Positions 34,174 through 42,742 of a stretch of DNA of 52,396 bases are shown here, piece by piece. Under the pieces are notes generated by a model, which worked only from the letters and a program-made list of their open reading frames with translations, was not told the origin of the DNA and did not search any database. The stretch comes from CAYXAA01 sp964462985 (GTDB lineage: Bacteria > Pseudomonadota > Alphaproteobacteria > Rhizobiales > Stappiaceae): positions 1 through 52,396 of the forward strand of contig CAYXAA010000031.1 of NCBI GenBank assembly GCA_964462985.1, read 5' to 3'. Within the stretch, counting starts at the first letter, position 1. The number at the start of each line of letters is the position of its first letter. The position numbers and the translations under genes are program-made.

Positions 34174-35376
34174 TCAAACCCGCTCAAGCGCGATCGCGAT
34201 GCCCTGGCCGACGCCGATGCACATGGTGGCGAGCGCCCTGCGGCCGCCGGTGTTCGCCAGCTCCAGGGCCGCCGTGCCGGTGATCCGCGCACCCGACATG
34301 CCGAGCGGGTGACCGAGAGCGATTGCACCGCCATTCGGGTTGACGCGCGGGTCGTCGTCGGCGATGCCGAGTTGGCGTAGCGTGGCAAGGCCCTGCGAGG
34401 CGAAAGCCTCGTTCAGTTCGATGACGTCGAAATCGGCCTGTGTCAGCCCGAGCCGCGCCATCAGTTTCTTGGAGGCGGGCACCGGGCCGATGCCCATGAT
34501 CCGGGGCGGGACGCCGGCCGCGGCGCCGCCGAGGATGCGCGCGATCGGCGTCAGGCCGTGGGCCTTTGCCGCTGCTTCGGAGGCGATGATCAAGGCCGCC
34601 GCGCCGTCATTGACGCCACTGGCATTGCCCGCGGTAACGGTGCCGCCGGTTCGAAATGGCGCCTTGAGTGCGGCGAGCGCCTCGATCGTCGTCGCGCGGG
34701 GATGCTCGTCGCGCTCGACGACCTTTGGCTCGCCCTTGCGCTGCGGGATCGTGACCGGCGTGATCTCCTGCAGCAGCCGGCCGTTCTCCTGCGCGGCGGC
34801 GGCCTTCTGCTGGCTGCGCAGGGCAAAGAGGTCTTGGTCCTCGCGCGAGACCTTGAACTCCTCGGCGACGTTCTCGGCCGTCTCGGGCATCGAATCGATG
34901 CCGTATTGCGCCTTCATCACCGGATTGACGAAGCGCCAGCCGATGGTGGTGTCATAGACCGCGTTGTCGCGGCTGAAGGCGGTCTCGGCCTTCGGCATGA
35001 CGAAGGGTGCGCGGCTCATGCTTTCAACGCCGCCGGCGATGATCAACTCGGCCTCACCCGCCTTGATCGTGCGGGCGGCGGTGATGATCGCATCCATGCC
35101 TGAGCCGCAGAGCCGGTTGATGGTGGTGCCGGACACCTCGACCGGCAGGTCCGCGAGCAAGAGCGCCATGCGCGCGACGTTGCGGTTGTCCTCTCCGGCC
35201 TGGTTGGCGCAGCCGTAGATGACCTCCTCGATCCGGGCCGGGTCGAGGCTCCGGTTGCGCGCTAGGAGTGCGCGCAGCGGGATGGCGGCCAGATCGTCCG
35301 TGCGAACCGAGGCGAGCGCGCCGCCATAGCGGCCGATGGGCGTGCGGATGTAGTCGCAGAGAAAGACGTCGGACAT
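34174..35376 (-). CDS. pcaF: beta-ketoadipyl-CoA thiolase
   Basis: Cleaves 3-oxoadipyl-CoA to succinyl-CoA and acetyl-CoA, the last step of the beta-ketoadipate pathway. The 400-aa thiolase has the nucleophile Cys90 in INRLCGSGMDA, His in ALGHPLGMSGAR and the second Cys in MCIGVGQG. The starting DVFLCDYIRTPIGRYGGAL is characteristic of PcaF. Its ATG immediately follows the pcaJ stop. A general acetyl-CoA acetyltransferase role is possible, but the pcaIJ neighbours favour PcaF. Confidence 0.94.
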   Translation of the reverse strand: MSDVFLCDYIRTPIGRYGGALASVRTDDLAAIPLRALLARNRSLDPARIEEVIYGCANQAGEDNRNVARMALLLADLPVEVSGTTINRLCGSGMDAIITAARTIKAGEAELIIAGGVESMSRAPFVMPKAETAFSRDNAVYDTTIGWRFVNPVMKAQYGIDSMPETAENVAEEFKVSREDQDLFALRSQQKAAAAQENGRLLQEITPVTIPQRKGEPKVVERDEHPRATTIEALAALKAPFRTGGTVTAGNASGVNDGAAALIIASEAAAKAHGLTPIARILGGAAAGVPPRIMGIGPVPASKKLMARLGLTQADFDVIELNEAFASQGLATLRQLGIADDDPRVNPNGGAIALGHPLGMSGARITGTAALELANTGGRRALATMCIGVGQGIAIALERV

Positions 35377-36045
35377 TCAAAGCTCCGGAACGGATAGATC
35401 GGCAACAGGGCCGTCGAGATGAAGACGTGCGCCGGTCAGCGCCTGCAGGTCTTCTAGAGAGACCGAAGGCAGCTTCTCGCGCAGGATGAAACGACCGTTT
35501 GCAACGTCGACAACCGCCAGGGACGTATAGACCCGGGTCACGCAGCCGACGCCGGTCAGCGGGAAGGTGCAGCGCTCGACCAGCTTCGGCTGCCCGTCTT
35601 TGGTAACATGCTCCGTGACCACCGCCACGCGTTTTGCGCCATGGACGAGGTCCATCGCACCGCCGACGGCGGGGACGCCCTTCGATCCGACGCGCCAGTT
35701 GGCCAGGTCACCATTCTCGGCCACCTGGTAGGCGCCGAGGATCGCCACGTCGAGGTGAGAGCCGCGCACCATGGCAAAGCTGTCGGCGTGGTGAAAGAAG
35801 CTCGCGCCGGGCTTCAGCGTGATCGCCTTCTTGCCGGCGTTGATGAGATCCCAGTCCTCTTCGCCCTCGGGCGGCGCCTCGCCGAAGCCGAGCACGCCGT
35901 TCTCAGTATGAAACACCGCTTCGCGGCCCGGTGGCTGGAACTTCGCCACCATCTCCGGAAAGCCGATGCCGAGGTTGACATAGGCGCCGTCGGCAATGTC
36001 CTGTGCCGCGCGCCAGGCGATCTGGGCGTTCGAAAGCTTGATCAT
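35377..36045 (-). CDS. pcaJ: 3-oxoadipate CoA-transferase subunit B
   Basis: Beta subunit of succinyl-CoA:3-oxoadipate CoA-transferase. The 222-aa protein has AYVNLGIGFPEMVAKF and HTENGVLGFGEAP, where the Glu carries the catalytic CoA thioester, and GAYQVAENGDLANW. It overlaps pcaI by one base (TGATG) and adjoins pcaF. The tight order I-J-F supports a single mRNA and a joint role in aromatic acid degradation. Confidence 0.94.
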   Translation of the reverse strand: MIKLSNAQIAWRAAQDIADGAYVNLGIGFPEMVAKFQPPGREAVFHTENGVLGFGEAPPEGEEDWDLINAGKKAITLKPGASFFHHADSFAMVRGSHLDVAILGAYQVAENGDLANWRVGSKGVPAVGGAMDLVHGAKRVAVVTEHVTKDGQPKLVERCTFPLTGVGCVTRVYTSLAVVDVANGRFILREKLPSVSLEDLQALTGARLHLDGPVADLSVPEL

Positions 36046-36764
36046 CAGTAGGCCACTCCTGCGCGGATCAGAGCCTCTTCCTGCTGCGGCTCGGGCACTT
36101 CGACGACATGGTCGACGAAGATGCCTGGCGTGATCACCATTTCAGGGTCGATGCCGCCGGGAGCGACGACGCGGCGAGCCTGCACGATCGTGCGCGTGGC
36201 GGCCATGCACATCAGCGGATTGAAGTTGCGCGCGGCGCGGCGATAGGTGAGGTTGCCATGGGTGTCCGCGATCTCCGCCTTGATCAGGGCAACATCGGCC
36301 TTCAGCCAGCGCTCCTGCACGTACATCCGCCCGTCGAACTCGGCCACGGGCTTGCCTTCGGCCAGCTCCGTGCCGAAAGAGGTTGGCGTGTAGAAGGCGG
36401 GAATGCCGGCACCGCCGGCCCGAATCCGCTCGGCAAGCGTGCCCTGTGGCACCAGCTCCAGCTCGATCTCGCCGGCGAGGTATTTTTCGGTAAAGGCGCG
36501 TGGGTCGGACGATCGCGGGAACGAGCAGATCATCTTCCGCACCATGCCTTCGTCAATCATCGCAGCGATGCCGATGCGGCCGTTGCCGGCATTGTTGTTG
36601 ACAACGGTAAGGCCACCGGGACCGCCGGTGGCTCGAAAACGATCAATGACGGCGTGAATCAGCTCGATCGGCGCGCCCGAGCCGCCGAAGCCGCCGATCA
36701 TGATCGTGGCGCCGTCGGCGATGTCGGCCACGGCCTCCGCGAGCGAGGCGATGCGTTTGTCCAT
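36045..36764 (-). CDS. pcaI: 3-oxoadipate CoA-transferase subunit A
   Basis: Alpha subunit of the 3-oxoadipate CoA-transferase. The 239-aa protein has IMIGGFGGSGAPIELIHAV and VVNNNAGNGRIGIAAMIDEG, typical of the CoA-binding alpha chain, and a PTSFGTELAEGKPVAEFDGRMYV block seen in PcaI. First gene of the minus-strand pca unit. Its ATG faces the IclR regulator gene, 113 bases away. Other pca genes (protocatechuate dioxygenase, cycloisomerase) are not in the window. Confidence 0.94.
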   Translation of the reverse strand: MDKRIASLAEAVADIADGATIMIGGFGGSGAPIELIHAVIDRFRATGGPGGLTVVNNNAGNGRIGIAAMIDEGMVRKMICSFPRSSDPRAFTEKYLAGEIELELVPQGTLAERIRAGGAGIPAFYTPTSFGTELAEGKPVAEFDGRMYVQERWLKADVALIKAEIADTHGNLTYRRAARNFNPLMCMAATRTIVQARRVVAPGGIDPEMVITPGIFVDHVVEVPEPQQEEALIRAGVAY

Positions 36765-36850
36765 GAGGCTCCTCCGGGACGCTGTTTGCGGGCGACCCTA
36801 TAACGCTCCTGCCGGTTCGGCATAGCCGATTTGTGCGGATCTTGACATTT

Positions 36851-36867
36851 GTTCGCAATACATGAAC
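36851..36867. promoter_or_regulatory. candidate operator between pcaI and the IclR regulator
   Basis: GTTC (36851-36854) and GAAC (36864-36867) form an interrupted palindrome, 11 bases upstream of the regulator ATG, next to a TTGACA (36842-36847). TGTGCG is repeated at about 36834 and 36871. IclR regulators of this group bind near divergent promoters; the site is only suggested. Confidence 0.35.
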
Positions 36868-36877
36868 GTCTGTGCGC

Positions 36878-37636
36878 ATGGTGAACAGAACAGACTTCGT
36901 CGGTTCCCTGGCCAAGGGGCTCAGCGTGATCGAGGCGTTCCGGGCGGAACGGCCGAGGCTGGCAATCTCGGACGTCGCTGAGGCTACCGGCCTCGACCGG
37001 GCCACGGCCCGGCGCTGTCTGCTGACGCTGCTCCAACTGGGCTACGCGGATTATGACGGCAAGTTCTTCACTCTGACGCCGCGGGTTCTGCGGCTCGGGA
37101 TGGGGGCGTTGGCGGCGATGCCGCTGGCGCAGCTGGTGCAGCCGTGGCTCGATCAGCTATCGGAGCAGATCGGCCAATCGACGTCGGTTGCGATCCTCGA
37201 CGACACCGAGATCGTCTATATCGCGCGGGCCGCGCAGCGCCGGGTGATGTCGATCGGGTTGATGCCCGGCTCGCGCCTGCCAGCACATTGCACCTCGATG
37301 GGGCGGGTGCTGCTTGCAGCCCTGCCCGAGGCCGAGGCGCGGGCGCGGGTCGAAGCCGCCGACCTCAGCCCGCGCACGCCGCTCAGCCTGACGGAACCGG
37401 AGGAGATCATGGCGCGGATCGCCGAGGCGCGCGCCAAGGGTTACGCGCTGATCGACCAGGAGGTGGAGCTCGGCCTGCGCTCGATCGCAGTGCCGCTCTA
37501 CGGCGCGCAGGGACGGGTGGTGGCCGCGCTCAACACCGGTGTTGCCGCCGTCCAGGCCGGCGCCGAGGACCTCGTGACGCTCTACCTGCCGGGTCTTCTC
37601 AAGGTGCAGGAGGGTTTGCGGCGTGTCCTCAAGTGA
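36878..37636 (+). CDS. pcaR: IclR-family regulator of the pca genes (PcaR/PobR group)
   Basis: Likely controls pcaIJF in response to beta-ketoadipate or a similar aromatic-derived effector. The 252-aa protein has an N-terminal HTH (SLAKGLSVIEAF, LAISDVAEATGLDRATARRCLLTLLQLGY) and a C-terminal IclR ligand domain (SVAILDDTEIVYIARA, LPAHCTSMGRVLLAA, GYALIDQEVELGLRSIAVPL). PcaR, PobR and CatR share this pattern, so the exact name is likely but not certain. ATG 36878 was chosen; GTG 36872 is two codons upstream in frame. Confidence 0.88.
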   Translation: MVNRTDFVGSLAKGLSVIEAFRAERPRLAISDVAEATGLDRATARRCLLTLLQLGYADYDGKFFTLTPRVLRLGMGALAAMPLAQLVQPWLDQLSEQIGQSTSVAILDDTEIVYIARAAQRRVMSIGLMPGSRLPAHCTSMGRVLLAALPEAEARARVEAADLSPRTPLSLTEPEEIMARIAEARAKGYALIDQEVELGLRSIAVPLYGAQGRVVAALNTGVAAVQAGAEDLVTLYLPGLLKVQEGLRRVLK

Positions 37637-37711
37637 GTGAGGCAGTTGAAGTACTCTTTGCGGAGTGCCGAGCCGGCAAGCGCGGCCAGACCCATCTTCC
37701 GTGGCAAGATG

Positions 37712-38185
37712 TCAGCCTTGCCGTTGATCAAGACACCGCTGCGGTTCCGGGCGTTCGGGGAGTGAAAACCGGGCAGCTTGTGTTCGGCCAGGGCGGAACA
37801 CCCAGAAGTGGGCGGTCAGGAAGTTCCAACCGAAGATGACCGGGACACTGACAAGCTTGGCGGCAGCCGGTGGCAAGACCTGAACCAGCGCGGCCACGAG
37901 CAGAGTGGAAAGCGCGAGACCCGTAAATGTGGCGACCGCGAATTTCAGCGCCTGCAGTGCATTGCCGTCGACACCGAAGGTCCAGGACCTGTTGAGTACG
38001 TAGCTGAGCGCGATGCCGCAAGAATAGGACAGAACGTTGGCGGGTGCGGCCGGAATGGCAGTCACGAGCAGGACGAACAGCGCGAAATCTAGCGTGGTCG
38101 TGGCGGCGCCCACGGCCGCGAACCGCAGCAGTAACCCGAAACAACGCTTCAGGTCTTCGAGGCTAACCGCTCGAAAGCTTGGCAT
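37712..38185 (-). CDS. GtrA-like membrane protein (putative polyprenyl-phosphate-sugar flippase)
   Basis: A 157-aa protein with four membrane helices (FAAVGAATTTLDFALFVLLV, NVLSYSCGIALSYVLN, FAVATFTGLALSTLLVAAL, LVSVPVIFGWNFLTAHFWVF). The first helix and the SYVLNRSWTF loop match the GtrA family, which flips undecaprenyl-phosphate-linked sugars across the inner membrane. Its start overlaps the end of the GT2 gene by 23 bases. GtrA and GtrB are normally paired, as here. It is the last gene of the seven-gene sugar unit; the sugar carried is unknown. Confidence 0.87.
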   Translation of the reverse strand: MPSFRAVSLEDLKRCFGLLLRFAAVGAATTTLDFALFVLLVTAIPAAPANVLSYSCGIALSYVLNRSWTFGVDGNALQALKFAVATFTGLALSTLLVAALVQVLPPAAAKLVSVPVIFGWNFLTAHFWVFRPGRTQAARFSLPERPEPQRCLDQRQG

Positions 38186-39179
38186 CGTTCCGGGCCTGTT
38201 CCTTGTTCGGAAAGTCGATGAGTTCTCCGGTTCCGCCGTTCAGGACTTTCTCCACCACAATGATCGGGCGCCGCTTGGTCTGCATGAACACCCGCCCGAT
38301 GTACTCGCCGACGATACCGAGAAACATCGCGTTCAGGGTGATCGACAGCAGCAGAAGCAGGGTGGTCGTGGCAAAGCCGGCGGGCCAGTCCTGGCCGAAC
38401 AGGAGCTTGCCTGCCAGATAACCAACCAGAAGCAGGAAAGTTGCCGTGCCGACCACGAGACTGGCCATCGTGGCAAAGCGCAGTGGCATCAGCGAGTGAT
38501 TAAGGATGCCGTCGACGGCGAGCGAGAGCATCTGCCGGAAGGGGAACTTGCTTTCCCCGGCGACCCGTGCCTGCCGGTCGTATTCGAAGCCCACCTGGGA
38601 AAAGCCCATGGCGCTGATGAGACCGCGCAGGTACGGCGAGGTATCGTCGACCTGGCGCAGTTCATCTAGGATCCGGCGGTCAACGAGACGAAACTCACCG
38701 GCGTTGAGCGGCAGCTCATCCTCGCTCAGCGTGTTGATGAAGCGGTAGAAGACGCGGCGGACAAAGGCGACGGCCGGGCCGTCCGACAGGGAACGGCGAA
38801 TGCCGTAGACGACCTTGTGGCCCTGCCGCCAGAGAGCCAACATCTGCGGAATAAGCTGCGGTGGATCCTGCAGGTCGCAATCGATCTGGACCGAACAGTC
38901 GCCGCTGGCGGCCTTGTAAGCAGTCAGCAGGGAACGCTGATATCCGATGTTGCGGCTGAAGCGGATGACTCGGACCCGGCGGTCGTTGCAGGCGATTTCC
39001 TGCAGGATCTCGAAAGTCCTGTCCGTGGAGTGGTTGTCGGTAAAGATGATCTCGTAGTCGTAGCCAGTCATGCCACGGAACACGTCCACAATCGCCTCAT
39101 AGGCGCGCCGGGCATTGGCTTCCTCGTTAAAGGCAGGCACGAGCACTGAGACCGTGAACAGCTTGGCGTCAACGACCAT
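38163..39179 (-). CDS. GT2 glycosyltransferase, GtrB-like (polyprenyl-phosphate sugar transferase)
   Basis: Would load a nucleotide-activated sugar onto undecaprenyl phosphate at the inner membrane. The 338-aa protein has the GT2 fold with VLVPAFNEEANARRAYEAI, TDNHSTDRTFEIL, the DxD-like IDCDLQDPPQLIPQML, and GESKFPFRQML, then two C-terminal membrane helices (MASLVVGTATFLLLVGYLAG, TTTLLLLLSITLNAMFLGIVGEYIGRV). The latter text is typical of GtrB/DPM1-like enzymes. ATG 39179 has GGAGG nine bases upstream and overlaps the preceding SDR gene by 11 bases. The donor could be the CDP-sugar made by this locus. Confidence 0.9.
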   Translation of the reverse strand: MVVDAKLFTVSVLVPAFNEEANARRAYEAIVDVFRGMTGYDYEIIFTDNHSTDRTFEILQEIACNDRRVRVIRFSRNIGYQRSLLTAYKAASGDCSVQIDCDLQDPPQLIPQMLALWRQGHKVVYGIRRSLSDGPAVAFVRRVFYRFINTLSEDELPLNAGEFRLVDRRILDELRQVDDTSPYLRGLISAMGFSQVGFEYDRQARVAGESKFPFRQMLSLAVDGILNHSLMPLRFATMASLVVGTATFLLLVGYLAGKLLFGQDWPAGFATTTLLLLLSITLNAMFLGIVGEYIGRVFMQTKRRPIIVVEKVLNGGTGELIDFPNKEQARNDAKLSSG

Positions 39180-40185
39180 TGGAATGACCCTCCGCAACTG
39201 GCCGAAGCAACTCGGCTCTCCGGGTGTGCAACACGGGTTCGAAATCCGGCCGCTGCGCGCGGTACCATGCCACGGTGCGGGCTATACCCTCGGCGATCGA
39301 AACCCTGGCCCGCCATCCAGTCCGCTGGAGCATTTCGTAGGTCGCACCGCGAAGGTCGGGCACGCCGGATGGCTCAAAATCCTCGCCGAAGGTCACCAGG
39401 CCGGAATCGACGCCGGTCTTCCTGACCACGAGACGTGCCACGTGTCGCATGGAGGGCGCGATGCCGGTCGCGACGTTCAAAATGGTGCCGCCCTTGAGAT
39501 TGCTTCGAGCAATCATCCGAAGCGCGTCGACAGCGTCTGATACGTACATCAGGTCCCGCCGATCTGCGGGGCGCTTTACCAGCGTCTGCTGGCCGGCGAG
39601 GCACCGCTCGATGAGCCGTGGGACCAGAAAGTCGCTGCATTGTGTCGGCCCGTAGACGAGTGCAAGCCTGGCGGTCACGACCGGAAAGGGAAGCCGTGCC
39701 CGTACAGCGGTGACATAGTGGGTGCCGGCAACAAGGCCGGCACCATACGCCGTGACCGGCTGTTCGCGCACCGATTCCCGGTAAGGGAGGGGGGCGAGGC
39801 CGTATTCGGCGAGCGATCCGGCCCGCACCATGACCGACGGCGGCCTGCACGAGCACGCTGCCGCGCTCAACAGCGCGATCAGGAGGTTCAGGTCCTCTTC
39901 GATGCCGGCACGCACGTCAGCCAGATCTGGTGTCTCGCGGCGGCGCGGGGTGACCGCCAGGTGGTAGAGGACCTCCGGTTGAACGTCATTCAGGACCCGG
40001 CGGAGATTGCCATCGGCGGACATGTCGACTTCATGCCGGACAAGTCGCCCGGTGAGCCGGCGCAACCGATGGCCCGATGAGCCGGGGCGGACAAGCAGGT
40101 GGACCTCGTCGCCGGCGTCGAGGCATGCGGCCGCCAGATGCGAGCCGATGAACCCGGTTCCGCCTGTGATCAAGATCCGGGACAT
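39169..40185 (-). CDS. NAD-dependent epimerase/dehydratase-type SDR with atypical catalytic site
   Basis: A 338-aa extended SDR. The Rossmann start MSRILITGGTGFIGSHLAAACL is canonical, and AGSLAEYG carries the expected Ser. At the active-site Tyr the sequence reads YGAGLVAG, so the usual Lys of YxxxK is Leu. In this gene cluster the expected job is reduction of the 4-keto group of a CDP-deoxysugar; the Lys loss raises doubt about conventional chemistry. It lies 34 bases after the methyltransferase gene and overlaps the GT2 gene by 11 bases. It could alternatively be a C-3 or C-5 epimerase-like protein. Confidence 0.82.
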   Translation of the reverse strand: MSRILITGGTGFIGSHLAAACLDAGDEVHLLVRPGSSGHRLRRLTGRLVRHEVDMSADGNLRRVLNDVQPEVLYHLAVTPRRRETPDLADVRAGIEEDLNLLIALLSAAACSCRPPSVMVRAGSLAEYGLAPLPYRESVREQPVTAYGAGLVAGTHYVTAVRARLPFPVVTARLALVYGPTQCSDFLVPRLIERCLAGQQTLVKRPADRRDLMYVSDAVDALRMIARSNLKGGTILNVATGIAPSMRHVARLVVRKTGVDSGLVTFGEDFEPSGVPDLRGATYEMLQRTGWRARVSIAEGIARTVAWYRAQRPDFEPVLHTRRAELLRPVAEGHSNGR

Positions 40186-40219
40186 GTCCGCCTTCCGTTC
40201 TTGGCAGGCGTTCCGATCG

Positions 40220-41494
40220 TCAGATGCTCGCCCTGTGCTCGGACCTGCCGATGCGGCCGGTCGGCACGTCGCCACCGATCAGGACCGGTGATGGCAGCGG
40301 CACCAAGAACTTTCCTCCTCGTGCTTCGAAGGCACTTTGCTGCTGCCGGATCTCGTCAAAGAAGTTCCACGCGAGCACAAGAAGCACGTCCGGCTTTTCT
40401 TCCTCGATTGCGTCCGTCGAGAGGATGGGGATCTTCATGCCGGGCGAATAAAGCCCCTGCTTGAGCGGATTGCGATCGACGAGGAAGTCGAGGATATCCG
40501 GACCGATATCGAAGTAGTTCAGGAGCGTATTGCCCTTGGCGGGGGCGCCATATCCGGCAATTCGCAACCCTTGCGACTTCAGGTCCATCAGCATAGAGAC
40601 AAGTTCCAGCCGGATCCGGCCGACACGCTTGGCAAACTCGTCATAGCTGTCGGGGGAAAGCAGCCCGGCAGCCTTCTCCTCGGCGAGCATCCGCGCAACG
40701 ACCGGTGCCGGCTGAGGCGCCGTGCTCGATCGCTTCATGAAAATCCGCATCGAGCCGCCGTGAACTCCCAGGCGGTGCACATCGACTACCTCGAGGTTGA
40801 AGAATGCGCCGAGCTTGACGAAGGACAGCAGGCTGAACTCCGACACGTGCTCGTGATAGACGGTGTCGAACTCGTTGTTGACGAGAAGATCCTTGGCCCA
40901 CGGAACTTCAACCACGAACACACCGTCCAGGGCCAGCCACTGCACCACGCCGGACATGAAGTCGTGCAGATCACCGATGTGATTGAAGGTGTTGGTGGTC
41001 ACTATCACCCTGGCCGGCCCGTGGCGTGCCAGCAGGGAGGACGCCGCATCGGACGTGAAATATCCGACCTCAACGCTAACGCCACGACGCTTGGCGATCT
41101 CTGCGAGATTGGCCGCCGGATCGACGCCGATCGTCGTGCAGCCCATCTTGTTGCAGGCGGAAAGCAGGAGACCGTCGTTGCAGCCGATGTCGACGATCAG
41201 GTCCGAGCCGGCCTCCCAGCGAAGGATGTTCGCGAGTTCGGCGAAATGCAAATGCATGGTCGACGCGCCTGACGGAACGTAGAGATAGTGCTCAAAGAAG
41301 CCGGGGGGTAACTGGTCGTCCACCTGTATCAGCCCGCAGGAAAGGCAGGCCTGAGTATCCAGCGGATAGGTCGGCTGCTGCTTGTTCAGGTCCTGGGGGC
41401 GGACGAAGCTGTTGGCGGGAGGGTGCTCTCCCATCGGCAAGAACACGTAAGGATCGGCGGCCATGCAGGCGCGGCAACGAGCAATCAATGACAT
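40220..41494 (-). CDS. sugar C-methyltransferase (TylC3/NovU type)
   Basis: Adds a methyl group from SAM to a carbon next to the keto group of a nucleotide sugar. The 424-aa protein has an N-terminal zinc-type motif (CRACM... and ACLSCGLIQ), SAM motif I VDIGCNDGLLL near residue 101, the YHEH motif that holds the catalytic Tyr, Glu and His in TcaB9/TylC3, and a C-terminal Methyltransf_14 domain (GYGAPAKGNTLLNY, LDFLVDRNPLKQG). It lies between the 3-dehydrase and SDR genes. Known relatives act on TDP-sugars; here the neighbours make a CDP-sugar, so the substrate is inferred. Confidence 0.9.
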   Translation of the reverse strand: MSLIARCRACMAADPYVFLPMGEHPPANSFVRPQDLNKQQPTYPLDTQACLSCGLIQVDDQLPPGFFEHYLYVPSGASTMHLHFAELANILRWEAGSDLIVDIGCNDGLLLSACNKMGCTTIGVDPAANLAEIAKRRGVSVEVGYFTSDAASSLLARHGPARVIVTTNTFNHIGDLHDFMSGVVQWLALDGVFVVEVPWAKDLLVNNEFDTVYHEHVSEFSLLSFVKLGAFFNLEVVDVHRLGVHGGSMRIFMKRSSTAPQPAPVVARMLAEEKAAGLLSPDSYDEFAKRVGRIRLELVSMLMDLKSQGLRIAGYGAPAKGNTLLNYFDIGPDILDFLVDRNPLKQGLYSPGMKIPILSTDAIEEEKPDVLLVLAWNFFDEIRQQQSAFEARGGKFLVPLPSPVLIGGDVPTGRIGRSEHRASI

Positions 41495-41536
41495 TGTCTT
41501 ACCCCCTTATTGGGCGAGGCGACTCGAAAATTGGCC

Positions 41537-42742
41537 TCAGGCCGAACGCCTGATCGACAAATCTTTCGAAAAACTTTCAAAAGTTTCATGCATGTAGGCG
41601 ATGTGCTCGCGCGTCAGACCATGATGGCAGGCGAGTAGAAGGCCTCCTCGCATGACGTCGTCGGCGACGGGATAGCCGGCAGGATCCGTCACGCAGGCGA
41701 CGCCTCGCATGGCAGGCTGGCGCAGGATGTTCCCGGTAAAGACCGGCCGGGTCTGGATGTCGCGCTGCTCCAGGAAGATCTGCAAGTCGCGACGCGTAAA
41801 CGGCGCGTCTTTCCGGACGGTGAGAGGGAAGGCAAGCCAGCCGGTGCGGCTGTGCTCCATCTGCCGCGGCAGCACGAACCACTCCTCGTAGTTTCTGAAG
41901 AAGTCATACTGAGCGGCGAAGTTGCGTTCGCGCGCCTCGATGTTGCGGTCCAGCTTATCGAGCTGGACCAGGCCGAATGCGGCGCTGATCTCGGACGGCT
42001 CGACGTTGAAGCCGAGCTCCTCGAACATGAACTTGGCATCGTAATCGAAACCGTCCAGCTTGATGCCGAAGCGGTTGGCGATGGTCTCTGACTCCACGAA
42101 CAGTGAAGAGCTGCGACCCCAGGACCGCAGCAGTACGGCCTTGCGGGCGAGCGTGTCATCGTTCACGCAGATCATGCCACCGTTGCCCGCGGCGGTGATC
42201 ACATGGGAGCCGTAGAAGCTCGTGGTGCTGATGTGCGAGCGCAGGCCCGTACTGCTGCCGCGCAAGGTGGCGCCGAGGGTGTCGCAGCTGTCCTCGACCA
42301 CAAGGAGCCCGTGCCGGTCCGCAATCGTCCGGATCGCGTCCCAATCCGGCAGGTTGCCGATCAGGGACGGGATCATCAAGGCGCGGGTCCTGGGCGTGAT
42401 CATGCGCTCGATCGCCGCCACATCGATGTTGTAGGTGGCCTCGGCCGCGTCGATGAACGCAGGAACCAGACCCTTGCGGACAATTGGGGCGACGGTTGTC
42501 GCGAAGGTCAGGGCCGGGGTAATCACCTCCGATCCGCGCGGCAGATCGAGCAGCTCGAGCGCGAGGTAATTGGCCGAGGAGCCGGAGTTGACCATGACGC
42601 CGTGGCGTTTGCCGAACAGGGCAGCGACGCGTTCCTGCATCCGACGGGTGCGCGCGCCCATCTGGGTCGAACTGCGCAGAACCTCGACGACGGCGGCGAT
42701 TTCATCCTCGCCATGGACGGACTGGCCGTAGTTCACGCGCAT
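41537..42742 (-). CDS. rfbH: RfbH/ColD-like PLP-dependent sugar 3-dehydrase (Lys to His)
   Basis: A 401-aa DegT/DnrJ-fold protein. Family marks are MVNSGSSANYLALELL, VITPALTFATTVAPI, VVEDSCDTLGAT. At the position of the PLP-binding Lys the sequence is SFYGSHVITAAGNGGM, with His, as in the 3-dehydrases E1/RfbH and ColD. The E1/RfbH [2Fe-2S] cysteines, normally just after the WGRD segment, are missing (SWGRSSSLFVESE). With rfbF and rfbG upstream, the likely reaction is 3-deoxygenation of CDP-4-keto-6-deoxyglucose. Its start overlaps the rfbG end by ten bases. Gene name by pathway position only. Confidence 0.82.
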   Translation of the reverse strand: MRVNYGQSVHGEDEIAAVVEVLRSSTQMGARTRRMQERVAALFGKRHGVMVNSGSSANYLALELLDLPRGSEVITPALTFATTVAPIVRKGLVPAFIDAAEATYNIDVAAIERMITPRTRALMIPSLIGNLPDWDAIRTIADRHGLLVVEDSCDTLGATLRGSSTGLRSHISTTSFYGSHVITAAGNGGMICVNDDTLARKAVLLRSWGRSSSLFVESETIANRFGIKLDGFDYDAKFMFEELGFNVEPSEISAAFGLVQLDKLDRNIEARERNFAAQYDFFRNYEEWFVLPRQMEHSRTGWLAFPLTVRKDAPFTRRDLQIFLEQRDIQTRPVFTGNILRQPAMRGVACVTDPAGYPVADDVMRGGLLLACHHGLTREHIAYMHETFESFSKDLSIRRSA

